Counted from the stretch's first letter, positions 8,592 to 17,853 are shown. The stretch is DNA of 64,000 nt from Enterococcus sp. PF1-24 (GCF_029893325.1 NZ_JARXWL010000005.1:80729-144728); one strand, 5' to 3'. Made by a program: numbers and translations. The notes: generated from the letters alone by a model not told the origin.

Positions 8592-8747
8592 TAGTAAAGA
8601 CTCCTTTAAAATAGGTAATGTCCTAATTCTAGCTAAGGCAACTGGTAATTACAAGGGAACATTAAAGAATTTTGAAAATCATGGCAAAATTTAACAAAGT
8701 GACGTATGATAAAAAGAGCATTTATACAATTTGAAGGGAACATCAAC

Positions 8748-9176
8748 ATGAAATTATTACTTGCGGGTAAAAAGAAATTGGAAGAATTAGGTTACTGGGA
8801 GGCGTTCTCCTATCTTTTTTTTGGTGGGGTAACCACTGTTGTGAATATTGCCGTTTTTAGCTTATTACATTACACGTTAACGATTGATTGGATGATAGCT
8901 AATACGGTAGCGTGGTTTATTTCGGTATTGGTGGCTTTTATTACTAATAAACTATGGGTTTTTCAAACGAAATCAGAAAATCTAAGCCATTTATTATGGG
9001 AGTTTGTTAAGTTTGTTTTTTATCGAATTTTATCATTAGGAATTGATAATGGTGTTATGTGGCTATTTATTGATAAGCTTGGTTGGTCAACTTTTATCGT
9101 CAAAATTCTAGCACAAATTGTGGTGGTGGTAGCTAATTATGCCTTTAGTAAGTTATTTATTTTCAAAAAGGAATAA
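8748..9176 (+). CDS. GtrA-like membrane protein (candidate lipid-linked sugar flippase)
   Basis: The protein is 142 residues from the ATG at 8748, which has GAAGGGA upstream; an in-frame ATG at 8706 lacks a ribosome site. Four membrane segments in the GtrA pattern are visible (about 18-40, 46-65, 82-100, 115-135), with the typical AFSYLFFGGVTTVVNIAVF opening and NYAFSKLFIF ending. GtrA proteins are thought to flip undecaprenyl-phosphate-linked sugars made by a GtrB enzyme such as the one at 5826. The two are split by a minus-strand pair but stay on the same strand. Confidence 0.88.
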   Translation: MKLLLAGKKKLEELGYWEAFSYLFFGGVTTVVNIAVFSLLHYTLTIDWMIANTVAWFISVLVAFITNKLWVFQTKSENLSHLLWEFVKFVFYRILSLGIDNGVMWLFIDKLGWSTFIVKILAQIVVVVANYAFSKLFIFKKE

Positions 9177-9275
9177 ATCTTTTGGTATTTGTAAGCATAT
9201 CTTTTGAGCTATCTTGTAAATTTTGTTAAGCTAAAGATGTAGTTAAACAACGAAATGAATGAGGGGGATTTTAAA

Positions 9276-9884
9276 ATGACTTACCAATTACCTGAATTAC
9301 CTTATGCTTATGACGCTTTGGAACCTTATATTGATGTTGAAACCATGCATTTACACCATGATAAACATCACAATGCTTATGTGACTAATTTAAACGCAGC
9401 CATTGAAAAACATCCTGAACTTGCTGATAAAACAATTGAAGCTTTAGTAGCTGATTTAGCTGCTGTTCCTGAAGATATTCGTGGAGCTGTTCGTAATAAT
9501 GGTGGGGGTCATGTCAACCATACATTCTTTTGGGAAATTTTAGCACCAAATGCTGGTGGTGAACCAACTGGTGCCATTAAAACAGCGATTGATGAAGCTT
9601 TCGGTAGCTTTCAAGCTTTTAAAGACCAATTTAAAGCAGCGGCAACAACTCGTTTCGGTTCAGGCTGGGCTTGGTTAGTTGTTGATCAAGGTAAATTGGC
9701 TGTTATGTCAACTGCCAATCAAGATTCACCACTATCTGAAGGCAAAACACCGGTTTTAGGTTTAGATGTGTGGGAACATGCTTATTATTTGAAATATAAA
9801 AACTTACGCCCTGACTATATTGACGCTTTCTGGAACTTAGTTAATTGGGATGAAGTTAACAAACGTTTCGCAGCAGCAAAATAA
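9276..9884 (+). CDS. sodA: Superoxide dismutase, Mn/Fe family
   Basis: This cytoplasmic enzyme of 202 residues converts superoxide to hydrogen peroxide and oxygen. Metal ligands are visible: His27 (MHLHHDKHH), His82 ([10 protein letters not shown]), Asp164 and His168 ([11 protein letters not shown]). Gln149 in TANQDSP is at the position favouring manganese-type enzymes. The start at ATG 9276 follows GAGGGGGA; an upstream in-frame ATG at 9255 precedes that ribosome site and is discarded. Strong terminator downstream. A single-gene unit. Confidence 0.97.
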   Translation: MTYQLPELPYAYDALEPYIDVETMHLHHDKHHNAYVTNLNAAIEKHPELADKTIEALVADLAAVPEDIRGAVRNNGGGHVNHTFFWEILAPNAGGEPTGAIKTAIDEAFGSFQAFKDQFKAAATTRFGSGWAWLVVDQGKLAVMSTANQDSPLSEGKTPVLGLDVWEHAYYLKYKNLRPDYIDAFWNLVNWDEVNKRFAAAK

Positions 9885-9900
9885 AATTGTAATTAAGTAA

Positions 9901-9929
9901 AAAGGCTCAAGTCGTGAGCCTTTTTTTTT
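9901..9929 (+). terminator. sodA terminator
   Basis: AAAGGCTCA pairs with TGAGCCTTT around a short loop, followed by a T-run of nine. Confidence 0.9.
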
Positions 9930-9993
9930 ATGGTTATTTTCGCTATAATGTGAATAAGTTTTTTCCATTAAATAATAAGGAGTTATATAACTT

Positions 9994-10977
9994 ATGCAAC
10001 TATATAAAGTCCATGGCTCTGAAAATGATTTTTTCATTTTAGATCAGCGACAATTTTCTGAGAAACTTTCAGATGGAACGATTGATGAATTACGACAAGC
10101 TATCTGTCCTCGTACAACTGGTTTATTAGGCGGGGCAGATGGAATTTTATTAGTGGAAGCCACTACTGATCAACAAACTTTAGCGCAAATGCGGGTAATT
10201 AACAGTGATGGTAGTGAAGCCAGCATGTGTGGCAACGGCTTGCGAACGGTGGCCCGCTATTTAGCTGAAAAACATCATTTGACAAGTTTTAAAGTTAAAA
10301 CAATGCATGGGGATTTAAGCGTTAGCCAGGCACCAGCAATTTTTAATAAAATTGCTACGTATCAAGTGGAAATTTCGCCAGTTAGTTTTGAACCGACAGC
10401 CATCCCTGTAAATTTACCTTCAGGCCAGTATCTTAATCAAGTGTTACCAGAGCTTTCAGAAACGTTACGCTTTTCGATTGTTGCTGTTCCTAATCCTCAT
10501 TTAATTACTTTTGTCAGTCATGAAGTCTTGGAAAGTGATTTATTAGAGAAAATTGCCAGTAAAGTGAATCAGGAAAATGCTTTATTTCCAGATGGCGTAA
10601 ATGTCAGTTTTGTTGAAATTTTAGAGGAAAATCGACTTTTTGTGCGGACTTATGAGCGGGGTGTGGGTTTAACTAATGCTTGCGGAACTGCTATGAGTGC
10701 TAGTAGCTTGATTTATGCTTTGCTGCAAGGCGCAAAATTCGAACAATTAATCACGGTGGTTAATCCGGGTGGCTTGGTGCAAACGCGAGTTCATCAGCGA
10801 GCAAATGGTAGCTATTGGATGGATTTAATCGGTAATGCGACAGTTACCCACGAAATAACGGGTGAATTGGCAGATTTTCTAAAAAGCGAAGTTAATTTAC
10901 TAAAATTGAGAGAAACCCATGAACAAAGGGATTATCAGCAGTTTTTAGCTGCAATCGCCAGTGCTGTTGATTGCTAG
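9994..10977 (+). CDS. dapF: Diaminopimelate epimerase
   Basis: DapF interconverts LL- and meso-diaminopimelate in lysine synthesis. The two catalytic cysteines are in place: Cys79 (SEASMCGNGLRTVARY) and Cys230 (GVGLTNACGTAMSAS), and the N-terminal VHGSENDFFILD matches the family. At 327 residues it is longer than the usual 270-290; about 35 extra residues at the C-terminus (after ITGELADFL) have no recognised domain. The ribosome site AAGGAG is 11 bases from the ATG. If the host makes lysine-type peptidoglycan, as enterococci do, the enzyme would serve lysine supply only. No other dap gene is in the window. Confidence 0.93.
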   Translation: MQLYKVHGSENDFFILDQRQFSEKLSDGTIDELRQAICPRTTGLLGGADGILLVEATTDQQTLAQMRVINSDGSEASMCGNGLRTVARYLAEKHHLTSFKVKTMHGDLSVSQAPAIFNKIATYQVEISPVSFEPTAIPVNLPSGQYLNQVLPELSETLRFSIVAVPNPHLITFVSHEVLESDLLEKIASKVNQENALFPDGVNVSFVEILEENRLFVRTYERGVGLTNACGTAMSASSLIYALLQGAKFEQLITVVNPGGLVQTRVHQRANGSYWMDLIGNATVTHEITGELADFLKSEVNLLKLRETHEQRDYQQFLAAIASAVDC

Positions 10978-10999
10978 CCCTGGTAGAATCAGCTATAAT
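10971..10999 (+). promoter_or_regulatory. Promoter of the cold shock gene
   Basis: TTGCTA (10971-10976), a 17-base spacer and TATAAT (10994-10999). The -35 overlaps the dapF stop codon. Confidence 0.7.
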
Positions 11000-11051
11000 A
11001 AACGAGTGGAAATCAATCCGCTAGATATTATTTTGGAGGCTGTGAGTGCGT

Positions 11052-11252
11052 ATGAAACAAGGAACGGTTAAATGGTTTAATAATGAAAAAGGCTTTGGAT
11101 TTATCTCGATTGATGGACAAGAAGATGTATTTGTTCATTTTTCAGCAATTCAAGGAGATGGCTACAAATCTCTTGAAGAAGGTCAAGCAGTTGAATTTTC
11201 AATTGTTGATGGCGTTCGGGGACCACAAGCTGCAGACGTTGTTAAACGCTAA
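11052..11252 (+). CDS. Cold shock protein, CspA family
   Basis: This 66-residue single cold shock domain has RNP1 (KGFGFI) and RNP2 (DVFVHF) and the canonical opening KQGTVKWFN. It binds single-stranded RNA or DNA as an RNA chaperone. GGAGG ends 12 bases before the ATG at 11052 but only 6 bases before an in-frame GTG at 11046, so a start two codons earlier is possible. It has its own consensus promoter and a strong terminator. Which csp paralogue this is cannot be told. Confidence 0.95.
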   Translation: MKQGTVKWFNNEKGFGFISIDGQEDVFVHFSAIQGDGYKSLEEGQAVEFSIVDGVRGPQAADVVKR

Positions 11253-11262
11253 TTAAAGAAAT

Positions 11263-11317
11263 AATAGGTGGCAGGAGTAATTTTTTTGCAGTGATTACTT
11301 ATTGCACCTATTTTTTT
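11263..11317 (+). terminator. Terminator after csp
   Basis: AATAGGTG and AGTAAT pair with ATTACT and CACCTATT across a T-rich loop; seven T follow. Confidence 0.85.
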
Positions 11318-11650
11318 GTAAAAAATAACAAATGTAATAACTTTTAATCGAAAATGACGGGAATTTCATAGCTACAAGTTATAAAAATGTAAGGTCATAT
11401 TTATCTTTTTTGTTACAAGAAAGCGTCTTTCTTTACAATAAGATTAAAAAAATCTATAGAAATTTGTGATTTTACGGTTTTAATTGAATTGTAATTCTTT
11501 TTTTGGTATCTTTTGATAAGTGGAGTTAATTCTTCACTTATTTTAATTAAATAAAAAAAGTCAGTGTCTCCATGACTTTTAATAATCTTAGCTGTTAGAT
11601 TTTGTTTTTTAGAAAAAATCTTTCCGCTGCTTGAATAGGGAGTTTAATTT
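11318..11650 (+). other. AT-rich leader region before the LCP gene
   Basis: No gene was seen. Three small hairpins stand in a row: AAGTG/CACTT near 11519-11540, AAAAGTCA/TGACTTTT near 11553-11580 and AGATTTT/AAAAATCT near 11597-11622. They may belong to the 5' untranslated region of the LCP gene. No clear promoter could be assigned. Confidence 0.4.
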
Positions 11651-12607
11651 ATGCGTATCTGGCAAAAAATTGTCTTAGGCTTTACTTTTTTAATCTTAGT
11701 ACTTGTTACAACAGGAACGGTTTATTTTGCTAAGTTTCTTAGTGACACAAGTCAAACGATGGCCAATATTTATGTGCCGGTTGAACGAATTGATGCACCA
11801 CAACGAGATATTGATTTTTCTCAGCTAGAACCTTTTTCAATTTTACTATTAGGGGTTGATACTAATAGCGAGCGTGAAGGCGATGGCGATGGCGGTAGAA
11901 CGGACTCAATGATTGTTGCTACCATTAATCCTGGTAAAGAGCAAACAACATTAGTTAGTATTCCTCGTGATACTTTAGTTTATATGGACTACGATTATGA
12001 TGGCTATACAGTTGGCTGGGATAAAGTCAATTCGGCTTATGCTTATGGTGGCGAAGCTTTAGCAATTCATGTAGTTGAAAAACTATTAGATATTCCGATT
12101 GATCATGTTGCTACTGTTAATATGGATGGCATGATTGAATTAATTGATGCGGTTGATGGTATTGACGTAGATAATCAATTTACTTTTGAACTTGATGGGG
12201 AGTATTTTGAACCTGGTATGCAACACATGAATGGTCGTCGTTCTGTTATGTATGCCCGCATGCGTTATGAAGATGAACGTGGCGATTATGGTCGACAAGA
12301 GCGCCAACGAGAAGTTTTAGGTAAAGTTTTTGATAAATTGAAATCAGTAGATATTATTACTAAATATCAAAGTTTATTGGAAGTTCTTAGTAAAAATGGA
12401 CAAACCGATTTAAGTTGGCAACAAATCGAGCCACTGCTTGATTATCTACCAGCCTTAAAGAACTTTACTAGTGATCAATTACAAGGTGAAGATTATATTG
12501 GTGATGGCGAAACTGGCATGGAAGAAATCTCTTACCAAAAAGCCAGTGAATATGAGCTAGATCGCGTTCAAGCCTTATTAAAAGATCAATTACAACAAGT
12601 TGAATAA
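11651..12607 (+). CDS. LytR-CpsA-Psr (LCP) family cell-wall polymer ligase
   Basis: LCP proteins attach teichoic acids or capsule polymers from undecaprenyl pyrophosphate to peptidoglycan outside the cell. This 318-residue protein has one N-terminal membrane segment (about residues 7-27) and an extracellular LCP domain. Visible elements are ILLLGVDTN, a GGRTDSMIVATI block with the conserved Arg and Asp, VSIPRDTLVYM, KVNSAYAYGG and YARMRYEDERGDYGRQERQREV with the conserved arginines. The ribosome site is AGGGAG, 9 bases before ATG. It is a single-gene unit. Which of the several enterococcal LCP paralogues it is cannot be told. Confidence 0.92.
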   Translation: MRIWQKIVLGFTFLILVLVTTGTVYFAKFLSDTSQTMANIYVPVERIDAPQRDIDFSQLEPFSILLLGVDTNSEREGDGDGGRTDSMIVATINPGKEQTTLVSIPRDTLVYMDYDYDGYTVGWDKVNSAYAYGGEALAIHVVEKLLDIPIDHVATVNMDGMIELIDAVDGIDVDNQFTFELDGEYFEPGMQHMNGRRSVMYARMRYEDERGDYGRQERQREVLGKVFDKLKSVDIITKYQSLLEVLSKNGQTDLSWQQIEPLLDYLPALKNFTSDQLQGEDYIGDGETGMEEISYQKASEYELDRVQALLKDQLQQVE

Positions 12608-12614
12608 TTAAAAG

Positions 12615-12650
12615 TAAGCTGAAGTGAGTTATTACTTCAGCTTATTGCTT
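12615..12650 (+). terminator. Hairpin after the LCP gene
   Basis: TAAGCTGAAGT (12615-12625) pairs perfectly with ACTTCAGCTTA (12634-12644). The tail TTGCTTA is only weakly T-rich. Confidence 0.6.
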
Positions 12651-12848
12651 ATGGTTAAAGAACAAATCAAGGCAAACGCTTTTAAGATTAAGCAAAATAG
12701 TGTATAGTAATAAATGTGAGATCTTGCTAATTGGCTAAATGAGTTAATTGAGCAGACAAATAAAGTTAAACATTTAAAATGAATCAAGAGCAAAAATGAA
12801 GATAAGTTCTTTAGACTTATCTAGTTTTATAATAAGGATGTGGCGAAA

Positions 12849-13505
12849 ATGAAATATATTAATGATTTAAACTTGAAATGGGCAGTAACTGATTTAGCTG
12901 AAAAGGAATTTACTTGTGGCTATTGTGAAGAACACAATCGTTCTGACAAAGGTATGGTTCTAATTGAAACAGCTAGCGATGAATACCATCAAGAAGGCGG
13001 TATTTACATTTGTGCACACTGTAAAATGCCAACGTTTTTATGGGAAGATATGCAAGTACCTGGCGTTAAAATCGGTAGTAAAATCAGCGAAGTTTCTAGT
13101 GAAATCACAACTTTATATGATGAAGCTCGCTTAGCTTATTCGGCAGGTGCTTATACTGGAGCGGTTTTACTTTGTCAAAAAATCTTAATGAACGCCAGTG
13201 TTGAATTGGGAGCAGAACCTAACTTATCATTTGTTGATTATGTAGATTACTTAGATGAAAATCACTATGTGACAGCGAAAATTCAAACATGGGTGAATCG
13301 TTTGCGTTTAGAAGATTCTGAAGAAAGCCATGAAATTGCAATTAAAACGAAACAACATGCGGCTGACTTGATTAAATTCTGTGAAATGGTTATGAAAATT
13401 AACTTTGAATATCCACGCTTATTGGAAGGTTTACAAATTGAAGAGGCAGAACCTGAAACAGATTTTGAAAACGAATCAGAGAATGATTTTGAATCTGTAT
13501 TTTAA
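12849..13505 (+). CDS. DUF4145-type protein with N-terminal zinc ribbon
   Basis: The protein is 218 residues from the ATG at 12849; an in-frame GTG at 12840 lies too close to the AAGGA site. Two CxxC pairs (CGYCEEH and ICAHCKMP, within the first 65 residues) suggest a zinc ribbon. A helical domain of DUF4145 type follows (about 80-190), and the tail is very acidic (EAEPETDFENESENDFESVF). DUF4145 domains occur in proteins linked to restriction or nucleic acid metabolism, but the role of the stand-alone form is unknown. A single-gene unit with a strong terminator. Confidence 0.8.
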   Translation: MKYINDLNLKWAVTDLAEKEFTCGYCEEHNRSDKGMVLIETASDEYHQEGGIYICAHCKMPTFLWEDMQVPGVKIGSKISEVSSEITTLYDEARLAYSAGAYTGAVLLCQKILMNASVELGAEPNLSFVDYVDYLDENHYVTAKIQTWVNRLRLEDSEESHEIAIKTKQHAADLIKFCEMVMKINFEYPRLLEGLQIEEAEPETDFENESENDFESVF

Positions 13506-13513
13506 ATAAAAAC

Positions 13514-13556
13514 GTAGTGAGGGAGACAAGAATTTCTTGTCTCCCTTACTTTTTTG
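13514..13556 (+). terminator. Terminator after the DUF4145 gene
   Basis: GTGAGGGAGACAAG (13517-13530) pairs with CTTGTCTCCCTTAC (13536-13549), then six T. Confidence 0.92.
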
Positions 13557-13619
13557 CTTTTAAATGAGCAAAATCAACGCTAAAATTTGCATTTGCATTT
13601 CTCTTAAACACTGAATGAG

Positions 13620-14990
13620 CTATTTCTTTGTTAATTTAACTACGACTTCACAGCGGGCGGTTTGCGGGAACATATCTACGGATTGTAAGTAATCGACTTG
13701 GTAGAGTTTGGTTAATGCTACTAAATCTTTTGCTAGAGTCGAAACATTACAAGAGATATAGACAATCTTTTTCGGTGCTAGTTGCAACAAGGTTTGTTTC
13801 AGTTTTTCATCTAAACCTGTCCGTGGGGGATCTACCACCACGCCATCAGGCCGGAAGCCAGCTTTTTGCCACTGGGGTAAAATAACTTCGGCAGCACCGG
13901 TTTCGTAAAAAGTATTTTGATAGCCTAATTTTTCTGCATTGTGATTGGCATCAGCGACGGCTTGAGGAATGATATCCATGCCGCGAACTTCCGCAACTTC
14001 TTTGGCGAAGCTTAAGCCAATTGTTCCAACGCCGCAATAAGCATCAACAATTTTTTCGTTTTTTTGCGGCGCTAAGGCTTTAATCGCTTCTTGGTAAAGG
14101 ACTGCAGTTTGTTGCGGATTTAATTGGAAAAAGGCCCGCGGGGATAATTCAAAGACGACTTCATTAATTTGTTCGGTAATGGCTTCTTTTCCCCATAAAA
14201 AGATGGTTTCATCTCCCATAATTAAAGAAGTTTTTTTCTCCTGGATATTTTGCATAACAGAAACAACTTCTGGTAAGCGTTGGCTAATTTCTCTAAGCAA
14301 AGGATTGATTTGCGGAATTTTTTTTGTGTGAGAAATCAGAACGACTTGAACTTCACCAGTTTTAATGCCAATTCGCACCATGATTGTTCGCAGAATCCCA
14401 CTGTTTTTGTGTTCATCATAAATTGGAATATTATATTTATTTAAAAGTTGTACGACCGTATTCATGACTTTTTGGGTAGTTTTTTCTTGAACCAGACAAT
14501 CATTAATTGGCACTAATTGGTGACTGTTGGGTTGATAAAGGCCGGCTTCAATTTTGTTTAATTGTTGGTTTTTTCTTAATTGAAATTGGGCTTTATTACG
14601 ATAATGATAAGGTGTTTCCATACCAAGAGTAGGTTTAATCGAATAATTTTGATAGCCATTTGGTTTAAATTTATTCAAGGCTTGTTTTAATAAGTCAGTT
14701 TTAAACGCCAATTGTCCTTGATAATCAAGGTGTTGCAACTGACAGCCACCGCAAGTTTCGTAAACACTGCAAGGGGGCGTAACTCGTTGGGGACTTTTTT
14801 TCAAAATATTTAATAAGCGTCCTTCGGCGAATTTCGGCGTGACTTTAGTGATTTCTACTTGGACTTGCTCTTTTGGCAAAGCTAAAGGGACAAAGATGAT
14901 TAATTTTTGATAATAACCGATACCTTCGCCGTTAATGCCTAGTCGTTTAATTTGAAGATTAATTTTTTGTGATTCTTTTAAGTTGACCAT
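13620..14990 (-). CDS. rlmCD: 23S rRNA (uracil-C5)-methyltransferase, RlmCD/RumA family
   Basis: This 456-residue SAM-dependent enzyme methylates uridines (U747/U1939 type) in 23S rRNA. An N-terminal TRAM domain covers about residues 1-65. An iron-sulfur cysteine set follows (CSVYETCGGCQLQ plus Cys in INDCLVQE). The methyltransferase core shows SPRAFFQLNPQQT, VDAYCGVGTIGLSFA, VVDPPRTGL and YISCNVSTLAKDL, with the catalytic nucleophile Cys in SCN. In Bacillus and streptococci one protein does both sites, hence the symbol; the exact specificity here is inferred. The start has AAAGGA upstream. The gene stands alone on the minus strand. Confidence 0.93.
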   Translation of the reverse strand: MVNLKESQKINLQIKRLGINGEGIGYYQKLIIFVPLALPKEQVQVEITKVTPKFAEGRLLNILKKSPQRVTPPCSVYETCGGCQLQHLDYQGQLAFKTDLLKQALNKFKPNGYQNYSIKPTLGMETPYHYRNKAQFQLRKNQQLNKIEAGLYQPNSHQLVPINDCLVQEKTTQKVMNTVVQLLNKYNIPIYDEHKNSGILRTIMVRIGIKTGEVQVVLISHTKKIPQINPLLREISQRLPEVVSVMQNIQEKKTSLIMGDETIFLWGKEAITEQINEVVFELSPRAFFQLNPQQTAVLYQEAIKALAPQKNEKIVDAYCGVGTIGLSFAKEVAEVRGMDIIPQAVADANHNAEKLGYQNTFYETGAAEVILPQWQKAGFRPDGVVVDPPRTGLDEKLKQTLLQLAPKKIVYISCNVSTLAKDLVALTKLYQVDYLQSVDMFPQTARCEVVVKLTKK

Positions 14991-15122
14991 TGTGAATCCT
15001 TTCAGTAAATAAATATTTTTTTAAAGAAAAGGTTAGTTTTATGAATAACCTGCTTAATTTTTGAGAAATAATCGTAACTGTGGTTATTTTAGCACAGAAT
15101 CTTTTTCATTCATAATTTCTTG

Positions 15123-15131
15123 TGGTAAAAT
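15123..15131 (+). promoter_or_regulatory. Extended -10 promoter candidate for recX-mutY
   Basis: TGG-TAAAAT lies 36 bases before the recX start. Confidence 0.45.
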
Positions 15132-15166
15132 ATGTAGAATATACGTTCGAAAATGGAGCTGAGAAA

Positions 15167-15964
15167 ATGCTAACAGTAGAAAAAGTTGCTAAAGGTAAAG
15201 GGAATTTCTATATTGTCACCTTCTCCAACAAGGAAAAAGTACAATTGTCAGAAGATGCTTTTGTAAGATATCGCTTATTAAAAGGCCAAGAGTTGACAGA
15301 AGAACGTTTAAAAGAAATTAAAGCAACAGCAGGTTATGATTTAGGTTTACAGTTGGCTTATCATTATTTAAGTTATCAAATCCATACTGAAAAAGAAGTC
15401 TTTACTTATTTGAAAGAAAAAGAAATCAGCTTAGCCGATAGTAAAAAAATAATGGAAAAGCTACGAGAATTGGCTTTAGTGGATGATCGGCGCTTTGGTG
15501 AAAACTATGTGCGTACGCAAGTCCGTTTAAGCGACAAGGGACCGAATTTTTTAGCTCAACAATTACGGCAAAAAGGCTTGAAACCAGAAGATATTGAAGC
15601 TGGCTTAGCTTTTTATCCATTATCTGATCAGTTAGAAGTTGCTTTAAGGACTGCTGAAAAGATTTTGAAAAAGCAACGAAATAAGAGTAGTCGCGAAAGA
15701 TTTCAAAAAGCCAAACAGCAATTAATGCAAAAAGGTTTCTCGCAAGAAGTGATTAATGAGGTTTTAGCAATTTTAACAGAAGAGCCTAATCCCGAAGCGG
15801 AATATGAATCGCTGGTTTTTCAAGGGGATAAATTATGGCAGCGAAATCAACGTTTAGAAATCAGAAAGCGTCAGCAAAAAGTCAAACAGAGCTTATACCA
15901 AAAAGGCTTTTCTTTTGAGTTGATTCAGCGTTATTTAGAGGAGAAAGTAGAATTTGATGAATAA
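15167..15964 (+). CDS. recX: Recombination regulator RecX
   Basis: RecX binds and limits RecA filaments. The protein is 265 residues from the ATG at 15167, preceded by GGAGC; the open frame extends 15 codons upstream but has no ribosome site there. Three-helix RecX repeats are visible, with the hallmark YLSYQIHTEKEVFTYL, LVDDRRFGENYVRTQV and QLRQKGLKPEDIEAGL. A fourth repeat at the C-terminus (KQSLYQKGFSFELIQRYLE) gives the longer form common in Firmicutes. It overlaps mutY by 8 bases, so the two are coupled. Confidence 0.94.
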   Translation: MLTVEKVAKGKGNFYIVTFSNKEKVQLSEDAFVRYRLLKGQELTEERLKEIKATAGYDLGLQLAYHYLSYQIHTEKEVFTYLKEKEISLADSKKIMEKLRELALVDDRRFGENYVRTQVRLSDKGPNFLAQQLRQKGLKPEDIEAGLAFYPLSDQLEVALRTAEKILKKQRNKSSRERFQKAKQQLMQKGFSQEVINEVLAILTEEPNPEAEYESLVFQGDKLWQRNQRLEIRKRQQKVKQSLYQKGFSFELIQRYLEEKVEFDE

Positions 15965-17111
15965 ACAGCCGTTATGGCAAACGTGGTCGGCCGAAAAAGT
16001 TAGTGATTTTCAGATTGATTTTTTAACTTGGTATCAAAAAAATAAACGGACTTTACCATGGCGAATAAATACCGAGCCTTACCGCATTTGGATTTCGGAA
16101 ATTATGTTGCAGCAAACTCGGGTGGAAACCGTGATTGATTATTTCAATCGCTTTATGGAGTGGTTTCCGACAATTGAAGCTTTAGCTGCTGCCCCAGAAG
16201 AACGCTTATTGAAAGCTTGGGAAGGTTTAGGCTATTATTCACGCGCCCGCAATATTCAAGCAGCCGCGCAACAAATTGTTGAAACATACGGCGGGAAAGT
16301 TCCTTGTCAGCTGGTGGAAATTCAAAAATTGAAAGGTATCGGCCCTTATACCGCTGGCGCAATCGCCAGCATTGCTTTTGAGCTGCCAGAACCGGCGATT
16401 GACGGCAATGTTATGCGAGTAGCCAGCCGCTTATTTGCTATTGATGCCGATATTGCTAAAGCCAGTAGTCGTAAAATTTTTGATGAAGCAGTCCGCACCG
16501 TGATTAGTCATGAAGCGCCAGGGGATTTTAACCAAGCTTTTATGGATTTAGGGTCACAAATTTGCACGCCGAAAAGTCCTAAATGTGAAATTTGTCCGCT
16601 AATCAGTTATTGTTTTGCCTTTGAAAATAATTGTCAGCCGGATTTTCCGGTAAAAACTAAGAAAATGAAACCGAAAGATGTTTATTTAGTGGCGGGTATC
16701 ATTGAAAATAATCAAGAAGAAGTCTTGTTAACTCAGCGGCAAAATAAAGGCTTGTTGGCAAATTTATGGACTTTTCCTTTAAGAGAAGTCAGTCAACCGG
16801 AATTTAATGAATTGAAAAATCTTTGGGGGCAAAATAGTGAAGCTGAATTTCAGCTACCTTTAGTGGCGGAAAATGCCGAACCTGAAATTTTTGCAGAATT
16901 ACCAGTTATTTGGCAAAAACAACATTATCCCGAAGTCACACATATTTTCACCCATTTAAAATGGCATGTCTTGCCTTTTTATGGACGAGTAGCAGCGAAT
17001 TTTCCTTTCGGTGAAAAATCAGAATGGTTGTCAGTCGAGCAATTTACCGATTTTACTTTTCCAAAAATCCAACATAAATTATTAGCTAGTTGGCAAACAA
17101 AAATAGATTAA
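15957..17111 (+). CDS. mutY: A/G-specific adenine glycosylase MutY
   Basis: MutY removes adenine mispaired with 8-oxoguanine. The helix-hairpin-helix LKGIGPYTAGAIASIAF is followed by the catalytic Asp in PAIDGNVMRVASR. The iron-sulfur motif has Cys spacing 6-2-5 (CTPKSPKCEICPLISYC). The N-terminal LPWR...EIMLQQTRVETV block holds the catalytic Glu. A NUDIX-like 8-oxoG-recognition domain fills the C-terminal third. The ATG at 15957 (384 residues) is chosen over TTG 15954. It overlaps recX, forming a DNA repair and recombination pair. Confidence 0.96.
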   Translation: MNKQPLWQTWSAEKVSDFQIDFLTWYQKNKRTLPWRINTEPYRIWISEIMLQQTRVETVIDYFNRFMEWFPTIEALAAAPEERLLKAWEGLGYYSRARNIQAAAQQIVETYGGKVPCQLVEIQKLKGIGPYTAGAIASIAFELPEPAIDGNVMRVASRLFAIDADIAKASSRKIFDEAVRTVISHEAPGDFNQAFMDLGSQICTPKSPKCEICPLISYCFAFENNCQPDFPVKTKKMKPKDVYLVAGIIENNQEEVLLTQRQNKGLLANLWTFPLREVSQPEFNELKNLWGQNSEAEFQLPLVAENAEPEIFAELPVIWQKQHYPEVTHIFTHLKWHVLPFYGRVAANFPFGEKSEWLSVEQFTDFTFPKIQHKLLASWQTKID

Positions 17112-17210
17112 CTTTGAAATAAAATACCTTTACTAGCTAAGGAAAAAATAAAGAATATGCAATAAAAATTCATTCCTTTAAACAGAGTAGTAGGCAAAGA
17201 GTAATTTTAT

Positions 17211-17219
17211 TGATATAAT
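17211..17219 (+). promoter_or_regulatory. Extended -10 promoter for ntdP
   Basis: TGA-TATAAT is a consensus extended -10, about 70 bases before the start codon. Confidence 0.55.
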
Positions 17220-17288
17220 ATCTATGATGTCGGTGTGATAGCACCCAAACAAAATGCAGTCGACGATACTGCTGAGGGAAGGGTTACA

Positions 17289-17822
17289 ATGCGAATTCCT
17301 AAAGAAGGAGAGTTTGTAGCGATTCAAAGCTACAAGCATGACGGCAATTTGCATCGAACGTGGCGAGATACTATGGTATTGAAAACGAGTGAGCATTCCC
17401 TAATTGGCGTTAATGACCATACGTTAGTTACAGAATCCGATGGTCGCCGTTGGGTCACTCGCGAACCAGCAATTATTTTCTTCCATGAAAAATACTGGTT
17501 CAATATAATAGCAATGATTCGTGAAAAAGGAGTGTCTTATTATTGTAATCTAGCATCACCTTACCTTTTAGATGAGGAAGCAGTTAAGTACATTGATTAT
17601 GATTTAGATATCAAAGTCTTTCCTGATGGTGAAAAACGTCTTTTAGATGTTGATGAATATGAATTTCATCGGAAAACAATGCATTATCCTAAAGAAATTG
17701 ATTATATTTTGAAGGAAAATGTCAAAATTCTAGTGGACTGGATTAATAACGGTAAAGGACCATTTTCCGAGGGCTATATTCATATTTGGTATGATCGTTA
17801 CAAGCAATTGTCGAAAAAATGA
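17289..17822 (+). CDS. ntdP: Nucleoside tri/diphosphate phosphatase, DUF402 (YgaC/NtdP family)
   Basis: The protein has 177 residues from the ATG at 17289, preceded by GAGGGAAGG, matching the 176-residue length of Bacillus YgaC. Family motifs are clear: [57 protein letters not shown] and [12 protein letters not shown], the last carrying the conserved acidic metal-binding residues. Related proteins hydrolyse nucleoside di- and triphosphates (established for the DUF402 family). It is a single-gene unit between its own promoter and terminator. Assignment is by family resemblance. Confidence 0.9.
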   Translation: MRIPKEGEFVAIQSYKHDGNLHRTWRDTMVLKTSEHSLIGVNDHTLVTESDGRRWVTREPAIIFFHEKYWFNIIAMIREKGVSYYCNLASPYLLDEEAVKYIDYDLDIKVFPDGEKRLLDVDEYEFHRKTMHYPKEIDYILKENVKILVDWINNGKGPFSEGYIHIWYDRYKQLSKK

Positions 17823-17824
17823 TA

Positions 17825-17853
17825 AAAAGTCGAGAAATTTCTCGGCTTTTTTG
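17825..17853 (+). terminator. ntdP terminator
   Basis: AAAGTCGAGAAA pairs with TTTCTCGGCTTT (one G-T pair), followed by T-runs. Confidence 0.88.

Noticed and set aside
12670..12690. Possible cre site before the DUF4145 gene (GCAAACGCTTTTAA)
   Set aside because: Too many deviations from the CcpA consensus and not placed on a clear promoter.
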